A DNA stretch of 64,000 nucleotides. Source: Streptomyces sp. SCSIO 75703 (GTDB taxonomy: Bacteria; Actinomycetota; Actinomycetes; Streptomycetales; Streptomycetaceae). Positions 59,417-64,000 of this stretch are shown here, piece after piece. The notes beneath the pieces were generated by a model that was given only the letters and a program-made list of their open reading frames with translations, was not told where the DNA came from and did not search any database. Both the position numbers and the translations under genes were made by a program. The stretch's first letter is position 1. Each line of letters begins with the position of its first letter. Location of the stretch: assembly GCF_036607905.1 (NCBI RefSeq), contig NZ_CP144555.1, forward strand, positions 5,022,001 to 5,086,000, written 5' to 3'.

Positions 59417-60646
59417 TCACGGCGCCGCCGGCGCCTCGCCCGCCCGCTCCGGCGCCGCGGCGGCCGGCCCCGCCTTGCGCACCGTGTCCCGCCACAGCGC
59501 CCGAGCCGCGGTGAGCGTCGCCGCCACCAGCAGCCCGTTGCGCACGAACAGCAGTGTCACGCCGAGCGGGTCGCTCGCCACCACGTGCCCGAACCAGACC
59601 GGGAACTCCAGCACCGTCACCGCGCTCGCCGCCAGCACCAGGACCGCCGGCACCCGCATCCGCCCCGCCCGCCGGCACCGGCACACCGCGGCGAGGGCGA
59701 TCAGCCACACCAGGTACTGCGGGCTGAGCACCCGGCTGGTCACCGTGAACAGCAGCACCGCCACGAACGCCGCGTCCGCCACCGCGTGCGCCGGGAACCG
59801 CGAGGCCGCCACCCGCCACATCAGCAGCCAGCCGAACGCCACCCCGGTCAGCGCCAGCGAGAGCGTGCCCAGCAGGTCCACGTACGGACCGAGGAACTCC
59901 ACCGAGCCGTAGTGGAGCAGCACCTCGCCCTCCCAGCCGGCGTGCCGGGCCACGTGCAGCACCAGCGCCGCCAGGGACTCCACCTCCACGCCCCGGTCCC
60001 GCTGGAACCTCAGGAAGGCGAAGGCCCCCGGCATCGTCACGGTGAACAGCGCCGCCACCGCCGCCGCGGCCAGCACCGCCGCCACCCACGCCCCGCGCCG
60101 GCGCACGCCCACCAGCAGCAGCGCCGGCCACACCTTGAGCATCGCCCCGAAGCCGGCCAGCGCCCCCGCCACGCGCGGATGCCGGCCGGCGAGCAGCAGG
60201 GCCGCCACCGCGACCGCGGCGACCATCACGTCGTAGCGGGCGTACACCGTCGGGCCGAGCAGCGGGACGCCCGCCACCCACACCCACAGCCCGGCCGCGG
60301 ACCCGCCCGGCCGCCGGGCCGCGCAGCCGAGCATGGCGAGGACGGCGAGGTCGGCGGCGCAGGCGAGGACGAAGAAGGCGGTCGGGTAGTCGAGGAAGGG
60401 CAGCAGGTCCGGGGAGAGCACGGCGAACGCGGCGCCGGGCGGGTACTGCCAGGTCACGTCGTGCTGCGGGAAGGTGCCGGTGCGCAGCACGTGGTGCCAG
60501 TCCTGGTAGATCACCGACACGTCGCTGGTGACGTCCGGCCCGGGGAAGGCCCACACGCCGAGCACGAAGAGCAGCAGCGCCGTCCGGGTCGCCGCCCACA
60601 CCGCCGCCGGCACCGCCCGGGAGCGCAGCGCGTCCGTCGTCCTCAC
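59417..60646 (-). CDS. GT87-like polyprenol-phosphate-mannose-dependent glycosyltransferase candidate
   Basis: A 409-residue protein with about ten membrane helices. DVTSDVSVIYQDWHHVLRTGTFPQHDVTWQYPPGAAFAVL near the N-terminus contains the acidic loop and YPPG element of the GT87/DUF2029 family, which includes mycobacterial PimE-like mannosyltransferases. TVYARYDVMVAAVAVAALLLAGRHPRVAGALAGFGAMLKVWPALLL and SRVLSPQYLVWLIALAA are further family segments. The GTG at 60646 follows GGGAG. It is divergent from the PimB-like gene, which suggests glycolipid assembly. Confidence 0.87.
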   Translation of the reverse strand: MRTTDALRSRAVPAAVWAATRTALLLFVLGVWAFPGPDVTSDVSVIYQDWHHVLRTGTFPQHDVTWQYPPGAAFAVLSPDLLPFLDYPTAFFVLACAADLAVLAMLGCAARRPGGSAAGLWVWVAGVPLLGPTVYARYDVMVAAVAVAALLLAGRHPRVAGALAGFGAMLKVWPALLLVGVRRRGAWVAAVLAAAAVAALFTVTMPGAFAFLRFQRDRGVEVESLAALVLHVARHAGWEGEVLLHYGSVEFLGPYVDLLGTLSLALTGVAFGWLLMWRVAASRFPAHAVADAAFVAVLLFTVTSRVLSPQYLVWLIALAAVCRCRRAGRMRVPAVLVLAASAVTVLEFPVWFGHVVASDPLGVTLLFVRNGLLVAATLTAARALWRDTVRKAGPAAAAPERAGEAPAAP

Positions 60647-60767
60647 CGTGCTCCCGCCGTCCGCGTGCCGTCCTGGTGGGGCCCCATGATGTCCCGTACG
60701 ACGGCGCCGGTGCCACCGACGCGGCCGGGACCGGCCCCGGCCCGCCCGTTCGGTAGGGTCGGCGGCG

Positions 60768-61910
60768 ATGCGCAAGACCCTGATCGTGACGAACGACTTC
60801 CCGCCCCGCCCGGGCGGCATCCAGGCATTCCTGCACAACATGGCGCTGCGCCTGGACCCCGAGCGGCTGGTCGTCTACGCCTCCACCTGGAAGCGGGGCC
60901 GGGAGGGTGCCGAGGCCACCGCCGCCTTCGACGCCGAGCAGCCCTTCACGGTCGTACGGGACCGGACGACGATGCTGCTGCCGACGCCCGCGGCGACCCG
61001 GCGGGCGGTGGCCCTGCTGCGCGAGCACGACTGCGAGTCGGTGTGGTTCGGGGCGGCGGCGCCCCTCGGCCTGATGGCCCCGGCGCTGCGGCGGGCGGGC
61101 GCCCGGCGGATCGTCGCCACCACCCACGGCCACGAGGCTGGCTGGGCCCAGCTTCCCGCCGCCCGGGGGCTGTTGCGGCGCATCGGGGAGTCGGTCGACA
61201 CCGTCACCTACCTCGGCGAGTACACCCGCTCGCGGATCGCGGGCGCGCTCACCGCCGAGGCGGCGGCCCGCATGGCGCACCTGCCGCCGGGCGTCGACGA
61301 GAAGACCTTCCACCCCGGTTCGGGCGGTGCCGAGGTGCGGGCCCGGCTCGGGCTGACCGACCGGCCCGTGGTGGTCTGCGTCTCCCGGCTCGTGCCGCGC
61401 AAGGGCCAGGACACGCTGATCCGCGCCCTGCCCGCGATCCTCGCCGCCGAGCCGGACACCGTGCTGCTGATCGTCGGCGGCGGCCCCTACGAGAAGGAGC
61501 TGCGCCGCCTGGCCCACGAGCGGGGCGTCGCCGGCTCCGTCCGCTTCACCGGCGCCGTGCCCTGGTCGGAACTGCCCGCGCACCACGGCGCCGGGGACGT
61601 CTTCGCCATGCCCTGCCGCACCCGGCGCGGCGGCCTCGACGTGGAGGGGCTCGGCATCGTCTACCTGGAGGCGTCCGCGACCGGGCTGCCCGTCGTCGCC
61701 GGGGACTCCGGCGGCGCCCCCGACGCGGTCCTCGACGGCGAGACCGGCTGGGTCGTGGCGGGCGGCTCCGCCGAACAGGCCGCCGAGCGGATCGTCGCCC
61801 TCCTCGGCGACGCGGAGCTGCGCCGCCGGATGGGGGAGCGGGGCCGGGCCTGGGTCGAGGAGGCCTGGCGCTGGGACCTGCTCGCGGAACGGCTCCGCGA
61901 CCTCCTCTGA
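60768..61910 (+). CDS. pimB: GT4 glycosyltransferase, PimB-like phosphatidylinositol mannosyltransferase
   Basis: A 380-residue GT-B enzyme. LIVTNDFPPRPGGIQAFLHNMALRL is the N-terminal acceptor/glycine loop. VVCVSRLVPRKGQDTLIRALPAI and FAMPCRTRRGGLDVEGLGIVYLEASATGLPVVAGDSGGAPDAV give the nucleotide-sugar site with the EX7E-type acidic motif. It resembles mycobacterial and corynebacterial PimB', which adds the second mannose to phosphatidylinositol mannosides, and lies beside a fadD15-like gene as Rv2188c does. ATG at 60768. Confidence 0.92.
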   Translation: MRKTLIVTNDFPPRPGGIQAFLHNMALRLDPERLVVYASTWKRGREGAEATAAFDAEQPFTVVRDRTTMLLPTPAATRRAVALLREHDCESVWFGAAAPLGLMAPALRRAGARRIVATTHGHEAGWAQLPAARGLLRRIGESVDTVTYLGEYTRSRIAGALTAEAAARMAHLPPGVDEKTFHPGSGGAEVRARLGLTDRPVVVCVSRLVPRKGQDTLIRALPAILAAEPDTVLLIVGGGPYEKELRRLAHERGVAGSVRFTGAVPWSELPAHHGAGDVFAMPCRTRRGGLDVEGLGIVYLEASATGLPVVAGDSGGAPDAVLDGETGWVVAGGSAEQAAERIVALLGDAELRRRMGERGRAWVEEAWRWDLLAERLRDLL

Positions 61911-61915
61911 CCGGC

Positions 61916-61999
61916 GGGCGGGGCCGGCGGGCCGCGGCCGGCGGGCCCCGCGGAGCGAGGTGAGCGAGGTGAGCGGCCGGGCCGCGGGCGGCCCCGCCC
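61916..61999. terminator. Inverted repeat between convergent pimB-like and fadD-like genes
   Basis: GGGCGGGGCC (61916-61925) is complementary to GGCCCCGCCC (61990-61999), with smaller internal GC hairpins. It is a possible bidirectional terminator. The spacer holds a short GAGCGAGGT repeat. Confidence 0.4.
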
Positions 62000-62004
62000 C
62001 GGGG

Positions 62005-63801
62005 TCACTTGCGGTAGAGCGCCTCGATCTCGTCGGCGTAGTCCTTCGCCACCACGCCCCGCTTCAGCTTCAGCGACGGCGTCAGATGGCCCGACTCCTC
62101 CGTGAACTGGGCGTCCAGCACCCGGAACTTGCGCACCGACTCCGCCTTGGAGACCGCCGCGTTCCCGTCGTCCACCGCCGCCTGCACGGCGGCCAGCAGC
62201 TCGGGGTCCTCGCGCAGCGAGGCGGCCGTCGAACCGGCCGGCTTGCCGTGGTCGGCGCACCAGCGGCCGAGGAACTCCTCGTCGATGGTGACCAGCGCGC
62301 CCACGAACGGCCGTCCGTCGCCCACCACCATGCACTCCGCGACCAGCGCGTGCGCCCGGATGCGGTCCTCGATCACCGCCGGGGCGACGTTCTTACCGCC
62401 CGCCGTGACGATGATCTCCTTCTTGCGGCCGGTGATCCGCAGGTAGCCGTCCTCGTCGAGGGTGCCGATGTCGCCGGTGTGGAACCAGCCGTCGGCCAGC
62501 GCCTCGGCGGTCGCGGCCGGATTGCCCCAGTACTCCTTGAACAGGTGCTCGCCGTGCAACAGCACCTCGCCGTCGTCGGCGATGCGCACCACCGAGCCGG
62601 GCAGCGGCTGGCCCACCGTGCCGATCTTCTGCCGGTCCCAGGGGTTGAAGGCGGTGGCCGCGCAGGACTCGGTCAGCCCGTAGCCCTCCAGCACGGTGAA
62701 GCCGATGCCGCGGAAGAAGTGCCCGAGCCGCTCGCCCAGCGGGGCGCCGCCGGAGATGGCGTACTCGCCGCGCCCGCCGAGGACCGCGCGCAGCTTGCCG
62801 TACACCAGCCGGTCGAAGAGCCGGTGGCGCATCCGCAGGCCGAACGAGGGGCCCGCCGGGCTGTCCAGCGCCTTGCTGTACGCGATGGCCGTGTCGGCGG
62901 CCTTGTCGAAGATCTTGCCCTTGCCGTCGGCCTGCGCCTTGGCCCGCGCCCCGTTGTAGACCTTCTCGAAGACCCGCGGCACGCCGAGGATCAGCGTCGG
63001 GCGGAACGCGGCCAGCTCGTCGGTGAGGTTCCTGATGTCGGGGACGCAGCCCAGTTTGATCGGCGCCATCATCGGCGCGATCTGCACCAGCCGCCCGAAG
63101 ACGTGCGCCAGCGGCAGGAAGAGCAGCACGCTGCACTCGCCGGTGCGAAAGAGCGGGCGCAGCCGCTCGACGACGTTGCCGCACTCGGCGAAGAAGCTGC
63201 GGTGGGTCAGCACACAGCCCTTGGGCCGGCCGGTGGTGCCCGAGGTGTAGACGATCGTCGCCGGGTCGTCGGCCTTCGCCAGCGAGCCGCGCTCCTCGAC
63301 CGTGCGGTCCGTCACGTCCCGGCCGAGCCGGCCCAGCTCCTCCACGCCCCCGGCGTCGATCTGCCAGAGGTGCTCGAGCGCGGGCAGCTCCTCGCGCACC
63401 GACTCCACGGCGGCGGCGTGCGCCGGCGACTCCACCACGCAGGCGGTCGCGCCGGAGTCGCCGAGGATCCACCGCACCTGCTCGGGGGAGCTGGTCTCGT
63501 AGACCGGCACGGTGACCCCGCCCGCGCTCCAGATGGCGAAGTCCAGCAGCGTCCACTCGTAGCGGGTCCGGGACATCAGGCCGACCCGGTCGCCCGGCTG
63601 CACGCCCGCGGCGATCAGGCCCTTGGCGGCGGCGTGCACCTCGGCGAGGAACTCCCGCGCGCTCACGTCCTGCCAGGCGTCGCCCGCCTTGCGGGCGATG
63701 ACGGCGACCTCCGGATGCTGCGCGGCGTTTCTGCGGACGATGTCGGTCAGGTTTCCGTCCGCGGGGACCTCGTACAAGGCCGGAAGGCTGAACTCGCGCA
63801 A
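62005..63801 (-). CDS. Long-chain fatty-acid--CoA ligase, FadD15-like
   Basis: A 598-residue AMP-forming acyl-CoA synthetase. The P-loop-like motif TIVYTSGTTGRPKGCVLTH, VLEGYGLTESCAATAFN, GWFHTGDIGTLDEDGYLRITGRKKEIIVTAGGKNVAP and the final catalytic lysine region PSLKLKRGVVAKDYADEIEALY are all present. I chose the TTG at 63801 because GAGGAG lies about 9 bases upstream and LREFSLPALYEVPADGNLTD is the family N-terminus. An ATG-started frame to 63909 runs through a hairpin. It activates long fatty acids for lipid synthesis or degradation. Confidence 0.95.
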   Translation of the reverse strand: MREFSLPALYEVPADGNLTDIVRRNAAQHPEVAVIARKAGDAWQDVSAREFLAEVHAAAKGLIAAGVQPGDRVGLMSRTRYEWTLLDFAIWSAGGVTVPVYETSSPEQVRWILGDSGATACVVESPAHAAAVESVREELPALEHLWQIDAGGVEELGRLGRDVTDRTVEERGSLAKADDPATIVYTSGTTGRPKGCVLTHRSFFAECGNVVERLRPLFRTGECSVLLFLPLAHVFGRLVQIAPMMAPIKLGCVPDIRNLTDELAAFRPTLILGVPRVFEKVYNGARAKAQADGKGKIFDKAADTAIAYSKALDSPAGPSFGLRMRHRLFDRLVYGKLRAVLGGRGEYAISGGAPLGERLGHFFRGIGFTVLEGYGLTESCAATAFNPWDRQKIGTVGQPLPGSVVRIADDGEVLLHGEHLFKEYWGNPAATAEALADGWFHTGDIGTLDEDGYLRITGRKKEIIVTAGGKNVAPAVIEDRIRAHALVAECMVVGDGRPFVGALVTIDEEFLGRWCADHGKPAGSTAASLREDPELLAAVQAAVDDGNAAVSKAESVRKFRVLDAQFTEESGHLTPSLKLKRGVVAKDYADEIEALYRK

Positions 63802-64000
63802 GACTGCTGCTCCTCTTAGGGCGCCGGCGCCATGACGGTGTGTGATGCGTCGGTGCGGTCCATGGCTCGGGCTGGTGCTCGGGGCTTCGCATGCCGAAAG
63901 CCCGAGCACGACGGGACTGCCCGGACGTTACCCGTCGGTATGGGCTCTCCGACAGGGGGTCCCCGCGAGATGTTCGCTGCGTCACACGTAGGGGGTTTCC
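63802..64000. other. Upstream region of the fadD15-like gene
   Basis: About 200 bases without a gene. An imperfect stem (GTGCTCGGGGCTT at 63875-63887 with AAAGCCCGAGCAC at 63897-63909) lies 75 bases above the TTG start. It could be a leader hairpin or the terminator of a gene beyond the window. No clear promoter was identified. Confidence 0.5.

Noticed and set aside
63802..63909. ATG-started extension of the fadD15-like gene
   Set aside because: It passes through a hairpin and encodes unconserved residues. The TTG at 63801 has a ribosome site and restores the family N-terminus.
1..64000. tRNA, rRNA, insertion sequence, prophage or integrase genes
   Set aside because: None was recognised on either strand. 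All intergenic gaps are short and their content is described above.

Overview
The window is about 74% GC with GTG/TTG starts, G/C-ending codons and purine-rich ribosome sites, which points to Streptomyces or a close relative. It reads as core chromosome. I see no insertion sequence, prophage, integrase, CRISPR array, tRNA or rRNA. From about 34.8 kb rightwards (erpA, adenosine kinase, cta/qcr, trpD, NlpC/P60, pimB-like, fadD15-like) the gene content matches the conserved M. tuberculosis block around Rv2187-Rv2204c. That comparison is from memory, not from a search.

Layout. 1-1.75 kb: lipB-lipA (lipoate synthesis), minus strand, lipA cut by the window edge. 2-9.6 kb: an XRE-type regulator, a flavin oxidoreductase, an SDR-like epimerase, a GNAT acetyltransferase, a PGRP-type amidase, a DUF4240 protein and a WYL regulator. 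9.6-18.6 kb: pyruvate dehydrogenase genes aceE (E1), a GntR/FCD regulator, dlaT (E2, two lipoyl domains) and lpd (E3), then leucyl aminopeptidase. The lipB-lipA pair supplies the cofactor of E2. 18.8-23.2 kb: late cobalamin assembly genes cobS, cobT and a metallo-beta-lactamase/CobU fusion, with a zinc-ribbon methyltransferase. 23.5-28 kb: a small protein, an HtrA-like lipoprotein protease, a methyltransferase, a DUF3043 membrane protein, and PspA with PspAA. 28.2-33.3 kb: a NarL-type two-component pair and a large RND transporter. 33.4-38.3 kb: nadA divergent from erpA, a membrane-anchored unknown, a small protein and an adenosine-kinase-like PfkB enzyme. 38.3-39.7 kb: a cysteine desulfurase fused to a TusA domain.

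40-49.4 kb is the aerobic respiratory supercomplex: ctaC-ctaD-ctaF, then an L,D-transpeptidase and a degenerate receiver protein, then ctaE-qcrC-qcrA-qcrB, with many 4-bp start/stop overlaps. 49.5-52.6 kb holds trpD and a class-V aminotransferase preceded by a SAM-IV riboswitch, a six-codon upstream ORF and a long leader. 52.6-58.2 kb: a stand-alone Lrp ligand domain coupled to a rhomboid protease, a zinc-ribbon protein, a NYN-domain protein and two tandem NlpC/P60 hydrolases. 58.2-63.8 kb: an HExxH lipoprotein, a GT87-like mannosyltransferase candidate, a PimB-like GT4 enzyme and a FadD15-like acyl-CoA synthetase.

The most interesting signals are regulatory or structural rather than a new gene system. 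They are the SAM-IV riboswitch with a switchable ribosome site for a tiny ORF; a 142-bp tandem duplication of the cobT 3' end followed by a coding-looking tail in another frame; palindromes at the aceE, nadA/erpA and adenosine-kinase control regions; a minisatellite insertion inside the WYL domain; and an orphan receiver lacking its switch residues inside the cytochrome oxidase cluster.
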